The translations under genes were made by a program, and so were the position numbers. Positions 32,576-43,352 of a stretch of 64,000 nt of DNA are shown piece by piece. Position 1 is the first letter of the stretch; every line of letters begins with the position of its first letter. Origin of the DNA: Vombatus ursinus (lineage: Eukaryota; Chordata; Mammalia; Diprotodontia; Vombatidae); NCBI RefSeq assembly GCF_900497805.2, contig NW_020954557.1, forward strand, positions 39,349,803-39,413,802, given 5' to 3'. Under the pieces are notes generated by a model. That model saw only the letters and a program-made list of their open reading frames with translations. It was not told where the DNA came from and did no database searches.

Positions 32576-33404
32576 CCACCAAGAAGTTTGAATTTTTTTC
32601 CTCTAAACTGAGAGATCACTTTATTTACTGTTAGGATTTGGATCTTATGTAACTTCTATTTTATCTAAAAAAGAATAATACAGTAAAATCAATATTGATT
32701 ATTAGGAGTAAAAGTGCCATAATTGAGGCTGTAAAACCTTTTAAGAACTAAGAGGAGAAAATTTCCAGTAAAACTACAATAAATTATAGCTAAATAACCA
32801 GAATATTTGCATGGAATATAATGTCAGAACACCAACCTACCTTTAACAAAAAATAGTGTAATACTAATTCAGCCATGAAGGCTATTACAGGAATGGTATT
32901 AGAGCAGTGTCATTTTGGCACGTTACCTTTTTAACTAATATTTCATGATGTTCTACAGGAATCCACTTTTTAAATCTCATTGATGCTTTTAAGATTTCAT
33001 TTCTAACAACGACCAGGTTGATTTTTTTTTTTTTTGGCTCTTACACCATTCAGACCTGATGAAGGACTATTCTTGTTCAAAAGTGGAAGAAAAGGCCTCA
33101 ATAGTGAGACCTGATGTTTTAATGCATTAAACATTACACGCTGCTGGCAAGTCTCCTGAATGACAAGTTGAAAAGAATAATGAAGGATCAAAATTCTACC
33201 CTTCATTATTCATTCCACAGATCCTACCCCAAAATTCTGTATATTGCATTGAATAAGCCGGCATAGTCTAAATGCTGATATAAAAGCTTGTTTTAAATTA
33301 ACATAGAGACAGACATTCATTTTACAGCCAATGGAAAACTTAAGAACTCTTTCACTTTTTCTGGAGGGAGGTGGGGCGGGATAGGGGAAGAGAGCTGCAA
33401 CTCT
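32576..33404. other. Mostly unique, candidate conserved non-coding DNA
   Basis: No repeat recognised. 32650-33000 is complex AT-rich text with an octamer-like ATTTGCAT (32805-32812). A T15 run lies at 33020-33034. Confidence 0.35.
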
Positions 33405-33592
33405 TGGTCCAGATGTGGGATTTCATCACTGTACAGAATTCCTGGGGTGGAAACCTTGCAGATCAGCAGTTCATCTGTAACTTAGTCGAATTAAGTTGCT
33501 TAGGACATCCTGAGGTTCGATGAACTGTCCCCTCCCACAGCTAGCAGGTATCAGAGGCTATACTGAAGGCTCTACCCTCATGCCTTTTCTCT
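33405..33592 (-). mobile_element. MAR1-like CORE-SINE (minus)
   Basis: 'gtgggatttcatcactgtac', 'cagatcagcagttcatctgt', 'aacttagtcgaattaagttg' and 'cccacagctagcaggtatca' are the reverse of the SINE tail and middle seen at 0.6, 6.9 and 60.3 kb. Confidence 0.65.
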
Positions 33593-34535
33593 CTTAAGGG
33601 ATTAACCATTCCAGAGAACTCTAGAACTCAATATAAGCTGAAATTAAACTTGTGCCTAGCAACACAGAATTTCTTATTTTTATTCCCTTTACAGAAAAAC
33701 ATTTCAGAAGCACCTCAAATCCCTTTCATTATAATTGGCTGCTTCAGCCCTGCCCTTTCCACTCTCACCTACTTTCTTCTCCCAATGTCTCCTCAGTCTC
33801 ACCCTTACCACCACAGTTATCTGATCCTTAAGTTTTCCAGAGATCATAATATTTGTACCCAACCTGGCTTCAGTCCCAGCCTCTCTAACCGCATATGTGT
33901 TTGTATATTTAATACACACAGGGAAGAGGGAAATAGTAAAATGAGGACAATATTAATTATATAACAAACTCTTCTCTGCAATAATCATTCTTTACCTTCC
34001 CACCCACCCAATTATTGATTCTCTTTGGAATAGCAATATTGTCCAATGTTCCAGGGGTGCCAGCCAGATTTAATATTGGATTCATTCCTCTCAATTTGGA
34101 CTATCTAACGTTCACCTTAGGAGATGTTCAGTGCCCATCAGGCCAATTAACAGGTTCCTATAAACCAAAAGCCCCACCACTATCAAAGTTTCCTCCCACA
34201 AAGTCATTGTAGGCACCTGCAGTGATGACAGAGAACATCCCCTGGTAATACTAAGCTCAGGAAATGACCTCTAAGTTACCCTGGAGATGACAGCCGAATC
34301 TCCCCAAATAATCCAGAATTAAAAGAAAAAAAAAAAGGCAACCAACCAACAACACAGAATAGTTAAGAATTCCTTGACACAAAACCACAGGTGTCTGCAA
34401 TCCACTCAGCAATTTCAGCCAAGATGTCCAGGCTAACCTTGGGGATCTGCAAGCATCTAAAAAATGTTTTAGTTACGTTAGCTCAGTCTGAAGTGCTCCT
34501 TGGCCTCAGTTCTGACATGAAATGAACCACTACAC
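33593..34535. other. Unassigned non-coding sequence
   Basis: About 0.9 kb. Pyrimidine-rich at 33720-33830. No gene or repeat recognised; overlapping open frames on both strands look random. Confidence 0.4.
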
Positions 34536-34592
34536 CACTAGTGCCTTGTATATCACAGGCACTTAATAAATGTTTGTTGAATTGAATATGAC
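34536..34592 (+). mobile_element. L2 3' end
   Basis: 'agtgccttgtatatcacagg' and 'cacttaataaatgtttgttg' with AATTGAATATG end match the L2 terminus. Confidence 0.75.
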
Positions 34593-34679
34593 AACCTCAA
34601 GTTCCTTGATATTCATCCCATCACAACCTTCCTTCTAGGGCTCCCTATTAGTCTTTCTTCCTCTGCCTCTCAAATCTTC

Positions 34680-34936
34680 TCTGAGAGAAAGAGGGAGAGA
34701 GAAAGAGAGAGAGACAGAGAGAGACAGAGAGGCAGAGACAGAGGCAGAGAGAGAGGCAGAGAGAGAAAGAGAGAAAAGAAGAGGAAGAAGAAGAAGGGAA
34801 GAAGAAAGAAAGAAAGAAAAGAGAGAAGGAAGAAGGAAGAAAGGAAGGGAAAAAAAAGAAGGGAGGGAAAGGAAGAAAGGAAAAAGGGAAGGAAGGAGGG
34901 AGGAAAGAAAGGACAGAAAGAAACAAAGAAAGAAAA
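34680..34936. repeat. Purine tract (GA)n/(GAAG)n/(GGAA)n
   Basis: About 256 bp almost purely A and G on this strand. Long Ser/Leu/Phe-rich minus-strand frames here are artefacts of the tract. Confidence 0.97.
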
Positions 34937-34939
34937 CAT

Positions 34940-35072
34940 TAACCACCTTAATATGTGTCAGGCACCCTGCTAAGTGCTGGGAATTGCACTCTAGGAGCTT
35001 ATATAGAAATAGAGGGAGATATCACATATAGGTAAGCAGTGACCAGGGAGGGAGATTATGGTTTGGAAAGTT
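34940..35072 (+). mobile_element. L2 fragment
   Basis: 'taatatgtgtcaggcaccct', 'gctaagtgctgggaattgca' and 'ctaggagcttatatagaaat' match the L2 block. Confidence 0.75.
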
Positions 35073-35299
35073 ACAAAGAGGTAAATGAGCTATGTAGAAT
35101 GGCAGAGTGTAGACTGGTATGCCCTTACCAAGAACAATGATAGACTTTATTTGATTATAATTTGAAAACTGAAAAGAAGTGAAGGGGATAGGAGGAGAGG
35201 GAGTACTCATGTGGCTAGAGCCTGTCCTAGATGTAGTGTGCAACTGAAGCAATAACCAATCAGCCCAGTGGTTCCCAGCGTGGGAGTTCTAGGCTTAAA

Positions 35300-35535
35300 T
35301 AATAGCTAATTTCTAGTTTGTATTCATATAGAGCTTTAAGGTTTGCAAAGCACTTTACAAATATTTCACTTCATCCTCACAACAATCCTGTGAGGTAGAT
35401 GGTAAAATTATCCCCATTTTACAAAGAAATTAAGGCAGCAACAGGTTAAATGACTTGCCTAGGGTCATACAGCTAGTAAGTGTCTGAGGCAGGATTGAAA
35501 TTGTCTCTTGACTCCAGTGCTCCAGCTTTTGTGAC
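35300..35535 (-). mobile_element. MIR SINE (minus)
   Basis: 'ggtttgcaaagcactttaca', 'tcacaacaatcctgtgaggt', 'agggtcatacagctagtaag' and 'gactccagtgctccagc' are in reversed MIR order. Confidence 0.88.
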
Positions 35536-36774
35536 ACTTAGTAGCATGAAAGAATTAAGTCCCCAGGGTTTGGGCTGAGGTGGGCTGAAGGGAGCACGGA
35601 GGTTGGTGAGCAGTGACCTAATGAGATGGAGTCCTGGTCAGGAATATCCAGGCAGAGCAGAGAAAGGTAAATTTGCACAGACAAAAACCATTCCTTATAT
35701 ACATACTTATCTGCAGTTCTCAGAAATTCACTCTCCTTTTTTTTAAATAATGTGATTTCCATTTCATAAATAGAACAAGATACAGGTAAAAAGATGAATC
35801 CAGGATTGGATCCATTGGAACCGTACCCCGCCTCAAGTTGCATTCAACCCCTGTCAGCCCCTACAGCAGGAAATGCTCATCTCTACGCTTTTGCCTAAAA
35901 TGGGTTAGAGTTCATGACCATTTAAATCCAGGACTGATGTCTGAGCTCTGAGAACAAAATGGAAAAGTCTGGGTGTCTAGGGCATGCTATGAGTTATCAT
36001 CTGTGTTTTCTGCACTACCTAGAATAAGCTTCCTGATCATCCGTATCCAGAGCAGGAGAAAGCCAGGGGCATTTAAATGTCATCTCTGGAATTCCAGCCA
36101 TTACCTGGTAAGATTGCAGACAGACTGTCAAGCAGCCACTTCTCCACAACTGTCCCTGACCCTCAGAGGGGATCTGACTGTAGCCCCATTTCCCACAGTC
36201 AACCAAAAGGCTACAATGTGCATGTCAGTGCAGCTCTTCTATTTGATATCCATCCACCAAGTGCCCCTAACGTTGGGGTAGCTATATGAGAGCTGAGTAT
36301 ATGTGCAACCTGGTTCTGTTTTGGAGTATAGGATGGAAAATAACTCTGAACACATACACACACATTTGTGACTATTACTTAGTGCTAGGATTATAAAATG
36401 TATTGGGGTGAGGGAAAGACTGTAAATAGCACACAACATCCCTTTGTAACAATGTTATTGCCATTTCAAAATTATTTCACTTCCTAGGTCAAGATTTGAG
36501 AGGGGGTGGGGATGTTGTTTGGTCGTTTTTTTAATTCTTCCAAACTCATTTCTATTTAGTTTTATAGGTCACACAAAATTGCTGAATTACAACATGCTAG
36601 ACTCTTAAGGACATCACTAGATGTCTTCATTGGGATTTGTTTGGGATTCCAAAAAAATTGTTGTCATTGTTTTTAATAAGATACATGCAAATATGCGAAA
36701 GATCTGCCTGTCATCATACAAACTCCTGATAAGGGAACTCTCTTCACCAAAGCAGACTGCAAAAAAACTATGGG
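35536..36774. other. Unassigned non-coding sequence
   Basis: No repeat or gene recognised. Overlapping open frames at 35973-36289 lie on both strands and show no family features. Confidence 0.4.
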
Positions 36775-37190
36775 TATTTAGATAATGTTTTATCTACTAA
36801 GTAATTTAGAGAGTTGTTTGAGGCATATAGAGGTTAAGACATTTGGTCAAGGTCACATGGCTAGTAAGTATCAGAGGTGGAACGGTTCAAAGCCCAGACT
36901 CTTCCCACTATGCTATTGTTGTTATTCAGTCATGTCCAATTCTTTGTGACCCCATTTGGGGTTTTCTTGACAAAGATACTGGAGTGGTTTGCCATTCCCT
37001 TCTCCAGCTCATTTTACAGATGAGGAAACTGAGGCAAACAGGGTTAAGAGACTTGCCCAGGATCACACAACTAATAAGTGTCTGAGGCCAGATTTGAACT
37101 CAGGAAGGTGAGTCTTCCTGACTCCAGGCCCGGCATTCTATCCACTATGCCACCTAGAGGTCCACATGCTATACCATCTGCTTCTATTTG
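36775..37190 (-). mobile_element. MIR (minus) interrupted by a younger SINE
   Basis: 'catatagaggttaagacatt', 'aaggtcacatggctagtaag' and 'agactcttcccactatgcta' are cut at 36913; 'atgctataccatctgcttc' resumes after 37165. The repeated ATGCTAT on each side fits a target duplication. Confidence 0.8.
36914..37163 (-). mobile_element. tRNA-headed SINE with RTE-like tail (minus)
   Basis: TTGTTGTTATT, 'cagtcatgtccaattctttg', 'gatactggagtggtttgcca', 'tcttcctgactccaggcccg' and 'tccactatgccacctagagg' are in reversed order; full length, inside a MIR. Confidence 0.93.
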
Positions 37191-38744
37191 AAAAGGAACA
37201 TAACTTAGAAATAGCCTTGTTTTGTTTGGTTTCAGACAATACAGCAAACCCTTGAAGCTTAAGAATGTATTCAGGTGAGAGTAGTAAATTGGGGGGGGCT
37301 TGAGGAGGAGGAAGGGATGGTCCTACTTAGGTTCTGTGAAAGTCTGGCTATTTCTTAGTCTCATCAGCCGTAATTACATCCATGAACCCAGGTTCTCCAG
37401 GCTGCATCTATACTGCACAAGGAAAAGTGGAGATTTAGCAAGTGTTTGGTGAATTTAATCAATGTAGACAACCAATTAGTATTATTCATGCCTTAAAGGG
37501 TTTTTTTTACTTGAATTACCAGTTTGGATGACTTTATTGATCAAATAGATGGGCTACTCGCCAGATCACCACTTCACATTTGTGCAATGGAGCCCAAATA
37601 TTCACTGCTCTGTGATTGCCCTGATCATACTAGGTTCTGCCAACATGAACTTCACTGTTGGAACAGAGTAAGTTGCTTAGCTTATCAAACTAACTATATC
37701 TGTCCGCACTATACATGTAGTCAGAAGAAACTGCTATCCCTCCTTCTAAACACCCATCCAGGATGGTAGATGCCTCTAAACTGGTTTTCTCATTTCTGTT
37801 TTCCTTTTGCTGTATATACCATTATGATGCCACAAGGAGATATTCCTTACTATACCCTTTTAAAAGGGAGCTTCACAAAGAAAGGACAACCAGCTACACA
37901 TATCCTCAATAATAAATTCCCCAGTCTCCGGTTCTAACTGTCCCATCAGGTCTTGGTGATCTGGTAGCAAAAGTTGTCAATTTTATCATACATTTCAGAC
38001 ACATTGCTCAGTAGTATCAATGGAAGTAAAGGTACAGTCACCAACCTCTTCTGTGGCCTGTTATTCATATAATGAGTGTCACTGCACTATAGAAGTTGGG
38101 GCAGCCATGTTGGGGACCTGGCAAGCAGAAGCAGTGGGTAGTAATCATAAGGAATGCATCAGCCTTTCTCCTACTCCTTGGCTGCTTACTGGCATGAGAT
38201 AAAAGCAAGGGAGAAGTAGACCCTGGGTTGGCATCATGGGCTCACCCCTTATCATGCTGGTATTACAAAGCTAATTGTCTCAAAAGGCATCACTGACAAA
38301 CAGGTTGGTAGGGGAGGCAGAGAAGAAAAGGAAAGAAGAGAGCGAGGAAGGGAGAGGAAGAGAAAGAGAGAAAGGAAAGAGACAGAACATAGCAATTTCA
38401 TCATGAAAGAGCAGTATGGTTCTGTGTCTGGCCTTTCCTTGTGCATCTCTGAATTCCCCTGTGTTATGTGTCACACTGGGTAAGTCCTGTGTACCAGGCT
38501 GCACTAGCACATTCCCTGAAGTCTGGAACACAAAGAACATATGAAAGTTTGGCAGTGATAAATCTGTATCAGAGATAGTGATAGTCGGATGAGCCTTCTC
38601 AAATTCTTCTGGCTGTGCCTGTGTCAGAGGTCATGGGATCCTTAAAGTCAATGGTCAGAGGACCCGAAAAGGGAGGGTCCTAGGAATAGTGTAACGCACC
38701 AAGCCTTTAAGAGGCTCAGTACTTCTAACGCTTCCAAAGAGCTG
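37191..38744. other. Unassigned sequence with a purine-rich patch
   Basis: About 1.5 kb. A GA-rich patch lies at 38310-38390. An open frame of 81 codons at 37524-37769 is Cys/His-rich but matches no family that I know. No gene supported. Confidence 0.4.
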
Positions 38745-38880
38745 TGATTTCATTGATAAGAGCACTACCTCAAATGACAGAGATTGCAAGGCATCTCTAT
38801 CTTAGTAAATAGTATTTGGTAGGTTTTGTTAGCTGAAAAAGGTCTCCTCCTGGTCACCAGTCTAGAGGACTTAATAGGTT
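38745..38880 (-). mobile_element. Possible MAR1-like SINE (minus)
   Basis: 'gctgtgatttcattgataag', 'cagagattgcaaggcatctc' and 'tatcttagtaaatagt' resemble the reversed tail at 33.4 and 41.6 kb. Weak. Confidence 0.4.
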
Positions 38881-39636
38881 TCTGGGGAGGTAAGGCTTAT
38901 CAGAGGAGAAGATTGCTTGATTACTGAGTGACCAACCTAGGGTCTTTTCACCTATTAGCTGGGCCTCCCCTGGGCACTGTAAGTCAGGAAGATTGCATCG
39001 ACTTGTGGGAAGAGGAGGGCCATTGCAGATATGAGGAGGACTATTGACAATATCTGGTCTTGGTAAGAATTCTTTGCATTGTTTATTAGTTGAATAAAGT
39101 CTTTCCTTCATTTAAGGTTTTGTTAGACTGAGTATTTGCATGGGAGCTGAGAGTCATTTTCCTTTTGTTGTAAAAACCAGGAAACAAGCCAAATTCTGAT
39201 GTTCCCAATAGGACCTCTGTATGGGGACATAAGCCAAAAAGTATGATTACTGCTAAACCCCCAAGATCAAATCTGGTCCATATAATCCCAGAGCTCTAAT
39301 TCTGGGCCATAAGTTACGCTTGCATTCTAACAAATTTCTATGTGCACATCTGGATGTGGGTGGGGTTTTCACAACTGGATTACCACCAGACTGTGGTCTA
39401 TGTCTAATTCATTTCTCATTGGTTTAGGATTGTGGGTCTTAATATAAAATTAGTTTTTACTATGATAAATTTCAATCTGATGAGACAGAAAGCCACCTGA
39501 AACTAAAAATCATCTAATAACTGACTGGATTGTTGAGAAGTGAAACAATTTGCTTGAAGGCTCATTCACACACATAACCCAATTTTTAATGCATCAGCCT
39601 GACTCCCAACCAGCAAATACAGCAGGACAAGGAACA

Positions 39637-39638
<2 letters not shown>
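38881..39638. other. Unassigned non-coding sequence
   Basis: Nothing recognised. An open frame on the minus strand to 38854 looks random. Confidence 0.4.

Positions 39639-39681
<43 letters not shown>
39639..39681. repeat. (AT)n microsatellite
   Basis: About 21 uninterrupted AT units. Confidence 0.98.
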
Positions 39682-39682
<1 letters not shown>

Positions 39683-39988
39683 CACAACATATAAGGAGCT
39701 CCTGGCATATTTTGGCCTCACACATAGAGTATTCTAAAGCAACTCAAGAAAAACTGTGCCCTTTGTGAGCAGCCTAGCTGCCTAAAAATTCAAAACTATA
39801 GGCTTTCTGTAGCAAATGCCTGCTTTGGCAGTGGACTGCTGAATCTTTTCTGAACTTTCCCATAGTTGAACCTGGCTAAATCAGTGGCTCTTTTCCTTTA
39901 AGTAAGGGGGTAGGGTGGGCTGTTTGAGAAACAAGATAACATCTGTCACGAATGAAAATGATGTGTTGCATCCCATTGTTTTGTGGAA

Positions 39989-40198
39989 TTAATCTTCTCC
40001 CATCAGGGTTCTGATTTTATCTGAGAAATCTTCAGCATTGGAAGTCCCAGATCTGGAAGAAATGCCCTTGGGCCTATGGAGAAAAAATGGAGGAGACCCG
40101 GCCTCCAAACAAAAGTCATAAGATGACGCCGAGTTGTAAACTACATCAGGTTTCTCATTTAGCTGAGAAATGATGTAAAATCCCATGTTATCAGCCAC
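39989..40198 (-). other. Protein-like 69-codon minus-strand ORF
   Basis: The product starts MADNMGFYIISQLNEKPDVV, has a middle rich in Ser/Tyr/Pro and ends NAEDFSDKIRTLMGED then TAA. Residue use is balanced and not repeat-driven, and three CpGs fall in codons. A good splice-acceptor-like run ('tctcagctccttcag') lies about 30 bases upstream on the minus strand but in another frame. I do not recognise a family. It could be a terminal exon, a retrocopy fragment or chance. Confidence 0.3.
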
Positions 40199-40640
40199 AA
40201 CTGGCTATACATCTGAAGGAGCTGAGATGATTCCTTCCAAAATTCACTGAAGTTCACGCATAATCAGTTGGCTTAAACTTTCCCTGTCTCAGGCAGTAGT
40301 AAATGATTAAAACATCTTGCTCAAGCCTCCCACTCTGATCCTCTAGGAGTAACCTTAAGCACCATGGAATTCCAGAAAAATCACATGTTAAAGAAAATGG
40401 CAGCCTACCAGACAATTGTACATTAAGTTCTCAGAGTCATATGCTTTCTCCTTAGGACATATCAGCTGTATGCTGATCATCCAAGTTACTATGGTCTCCC
40501 TCACCCCAGGAAAGTAAACACACACACACATATATAATACTTTATTATGTAGTATATATTACTTTATTATATTTTAATACACATACTTTGTTATATATTA
40601 TATACTTTACTATATATTACCATATAATTTTTCAAAAAAG
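40199..40640. repeat. Unassigned sequence ending in AT-rich repeat
   Basis: 40518-40640 is (CA)n then TATA/TTATTATA repeats. The part before it holds nothing recognised. Confidence 0.6.
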
Positions 40641-40699
40641 AAAAGTAGACACAAAGCAAACTGATAGATTTACTTTATATCACTTTTCTGTATATATGC

Positions 40700-40975
40700 T
40701 GCTTCTCCGTAATGGAACACAAGCTCCTTAAGGGCGGGGACTTTTTTGTTTTTGTCATTGTATTCCCGGAGCCTAGCATGATGCCTAGCACATAGTGGGT
40801 TCTTTTTTTTTTTAATCAGTCTCTCCTTTAAGATATTTTTCTCTTTATCATGAACTTAATAATATCATCAATTAATAAAATTTTGAATCTATGAAGAAGA
40901 AGAATAAAGAGGATTGTCTTAGCAATGTTAGTAGTCGGATCTTAATAAGTGTTTGTTAAATGAATAAATGAGACC
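40700..40975 (+). mobile_element. L2 3' end split by a retroposed insert
   Basis: 'acaagctccttaagggcggg', 'ttgtattcccggagcctagc' and 'atgcctagcacatagtgggt' stop at 40803 and resume at 40933 with 'cttaataagtgtttgttaaa' and TGAATAAATGAG, a typical L2 end. Confidence 0.85.
40804..40932 (-). mobile_element. Unidentified poly(A) retroposon fragment (minus)
   Basis: Begins on + with a T11 run (a reversed poly(A) tail). It lies between AGTGGGTTCT (40794-40803) and AGTCGGATCT (40933-40942), 8 of 10 bases alike, which fits a worn target duplication. The 118 bp body matches nothing I know; a truncated LINE or processed RNA are both possible. Confidence 0.6.
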
Positions 40976-41204
40976 TAAGCTGCCACTAGACTCCAAATGT
41001 ATAAAGACAGGATACAGTGGAGGCCCCTTAGGTATTTTGGAGTTCAAATCATAAACCCAAAGAAAATAGCTTTGTCCCCAGCAACTTTTGTGTATTGTAC
41101 ACATTCCACATAATAAACCAATCTTAATATTATTCTAGTTGCTGATTAAAATCAAGAGAAGATTGCTAAACATAGGATGTATTCTTCGAGGAGGGTCCAT
41201 GATG

Positions 41205-41400
41205 TATTTTAAAGAATGTTCTGCTGGACTTGAAATCAGAAGACCTTGGCTGGATTTAATTCTTAATTGAATGACTGTGGGTAAGTCATTTAACCTCTAT
41301 GATCCTCAGTTTCCTCCCCTGCAAAATTGGAATAATAATACTGTGTACTGCACCATGTGATAGGGAAGATATGAAGGTTAAATAAAATGTAGCCCTGGCC
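41205..41400 (+). mobile_element. MIR SINE
   Basis: 'gctggacttgaaatcagaag', 'gactgtgggtaagtcattta' and 'atcctcagtttcctcccctg' are in MIR order. Confidence 0.85.
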
Positions 41401-41589
41401 TTTTCTGATGATAAGAAAATAATGTATATGCTCTTTGCTACAGAATGAAAAATAACACATAAATACATGAGAGGTATAGACAATTCCATGCGAACCTATG
41501 ATTCCTACCATCCCCAAAATCTTTAACAACCTCCCCCCTCTGATTTCATGTAAGTCTTTGCTGGTTTCCCTAATAATACACTTAAAAAA

Positions 41590-41662
41590 ATCAGACCTGT
41601 GATTTCCTCAGTGTAGGGAGCTTCTCACGAGGAACTTCTACCAATGCAATTTGGTAATTTCT
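41590..41662 (-). mobile_element. MAR1-like SINE tail (minus)
   Basis: 'tcagacctgtgatttcctca', 'gtgtagggagcttctcacga' and 'acttctaccaatgcaatt' are the reversed tail of the MAR1-like family. Confidence 0.7.
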
Positions 41663-41789
41663 GTAAAAAACAAAACAAAACACAACACATTTCTGTTAAA
41701 AAAAACTCTTAAAAAGTCATATTGGTGTGGTATTATTATATATCTATGTATATGTAATAATATATAATATTGTGTATATATTATATATA

Positions 41790-41890
41790 TTGTAATTGTA
41801 TTGCTGCCTTCTCAATGGCTGGGGGGGAGGGAGAAAGAGAATTTGGAACTGGAAATAAAAATGTCTAAAAATAAAATAAAATCAGGAAAA
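41790..41890 (+). mobile_element. L1 3' end scrap
   Basis: 'gtattgctgccttctcaatg' and 'gagaatttggaactggaaat' with an A-rich end match the end of L1 as at 19.8 and 42.4 kb. A TA-repeat precedes it (41737-41790). Confidence 0.75.
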
Positions 41891-42008
41891 AAAAAAGTCG
41901 TATAGGGCACTAAGAGGTTAAATGACTTTCCCAGGACCACACAGCCAGTATGTGTCAGACGCAGGACTTCATCCATCCCAGCTGCCCCACTGAGCCATGA
42001 CACCTCTT
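41891..42008 (-). mobile_element. MIR fragment (minus)
   Basis: 'cactaagaggttaaatgact', 'aggaccacacagccagtatg' and 'cccactgagccatgacacc' are reversed MIR middle and head. Confidence 0.8.
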
Positions 42009-42035
42009 CATGTAATCTTCTTTAATGGTTTCTCT

Positions 42036-42430
42036 CCCTGAGAAGAACCAGGAGGTCATTGTGAACAAACAGTAGGATCAGCGTTGTAACGATGGTCAAC
42101 TGTGAAAGATGTGGCTACTCTGATCAATTCAATGACCCATGACAATTCCAGGGTGAAAAAATGCTGTCTACCTCTCAAGAGAGAACTGATCTGAGTGCAG
42201 ATGGAAGTATAATCTTCTCACTTTCTTGATTTTTCTTGCTTTTCTAAAAAATGTGGCCAATATGGAAATATGTTTTGCATGATTTCACATGTATAATTGA
42301 TATCATATTGCTTATCTTCTCAGTGGGCATGGGAGGAGGTGGATGGAAGGGAGAGAATTTGGAACTCAAAATTTAAAAATAAAAGAATGTTAAAAATAAA
42401 TAATAAATTAAATGTAAAAAAAAAAACCAA
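42036..42430 (+). mobile_element. L1 3' fragment
   Basis: 'ctgagaagaaccaggaggtc', 'aatgacccatgacaattcca', 'aatatggaaatatgttttgc' and 'gagaatttggaactcaaaat' then A-rich. Same L1 3' end as 19363-19837, more diverged. Confidence 0.88.
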
Positions 42431-42479
42431 AAAAACAACAACAACAAACTAGTTTCACTATCCTTTCAGCCCTCCGGAT

Positions 42480-42907
42480 TGTGTGTTTTAAACTTTAAAG
42501 TGGGTCTAGCTCCAGAACTCCTGCCCTGCGGCCCTGCCCTCCTACTTGGTGAACTAACTCATCACACCCACCATTTCAGGCAGGTTCAGCCACACTTCCC
42601 TTCCCTCTCTATTGCCTGGCTATCTTCTCTCCAGCTGTCACCACAACATATCCTGCCTTCTTGCCAGTTATGGAACCATAATCAAATCATCCGCCTTTGC
42701 TCCTGGAAGGAGTGTGTCGATCTCTTCCCCTCTGGTCCTTCTCACAATCCCTACAACTTTAAGGACCACAGTGGCCCTGCCTGGACTCCACTTGCCTATA
42801 TGTTTTCTCCTAGCATTAAAATGTGAGCTCCGTAAGGACAGGGATTGTCTTTGTTTTTATATCCCTAGAATTTGACACACAGTAAGCACTTAATAAAAGT
42901 CTTTTAT
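42480..42907 (+). mobile_element. L2 LINE 3' region with end
   Basis: 'gcctggctatcttctctcca', 'ctttaaggaccacagtggcc', 'tgagctccgtaaggacaggg' and 'agtaagcacttaataaaagt' form a long L2 3' region. The 115-codon open frame across it is not a gene. Confidence 0.8.
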
Positions 42908-42949
42908 TTCGTGTAAGTTATTATGATAGTGTAATGGGAGCAGGCAGAT

Positions 42950-43090
42950 GAGCCTGAGGGCCCCAGGCTCCCAGCCCTGGCCATGCATGATATTTTGGAA
43001 TGCCACGGCAATCTCTTGGTGTCCTTGTATCACCGCCACCAGCCTGCCCTCTGATCCCCCAGGGATATCTGTGTCAAAGGCAATTTGCTC
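42950..43090 (-). other. KH-domain-like minus-strand reading frame
   Basis: Read on minus: EQIAFDTDIPGGSEGRL, then VAVIQGHQEIAVAFQNIM and HGQG. The order Gly-Ser-Glu-x-Arg-(hydrophobic), Ile-x-Gly, Glu-Ile-x-x-Ala-Phe-x-x-Ile is that of the second half of a KH RNA-binding domain. A strong acceptor-like run 'cttttcttgcttcag' ends at 43091, directly before it. No good donor is visible, and the open frame runs on into reversed L2 sequence below 42908. It may be an isolated exon or a retrocopy fragment; the KH reading is inference. Confidence 0.3.
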
Positions 43091-43214
43091 CTGAAGCAAG
43101 AAAAGTTGCATATTCAGTTGACATTAAAAGAGGTAACTTCGTCCTCTGGGCTCTCTTCCTTCCTTTCTCTAGAAGATAAGAACATGAGGCATGGTTGTGT
43201 TTATCTTTATCCCC

Positions 43215-43352
43215 TCTTTAGACTATAAAGTCCATGAGGGCAGGGACTCTGGCATATCTAAACTTTCTCTCCCAACACACAGTCATGCACGCTGTATATA
43301 GGTGTTTAATACATATTTGTTGAGCTGAATTAAATTAAATTAAATTAAATGT
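43215..43352 (+). mobile_element. L2 3' end followed by (TTAAA)n
   Basis: 'ataaagtccatgagggcagg', 'taatacatatttgttgagct' and then five AATTA-type units at 43329-43352. The terminal simple repeat is usual for L2 ends, here expanded. Confidence 0.8.

Noticed and set aside
34635-34946. Three overlapping minus-strand ORFs of about 90-103 codons
   Set aside because: They translate the purine tract into Ser/Leu/Phe repeats.
39639-39681. (AT)n as a replication origin or cruciform regulatory site
   Set aside because: A common microsatellite with no supporting context.
42479-42826. 115-codon plus-strand ORF
   Set aside because: It lies in the L2 3' region, which is non-coding there.
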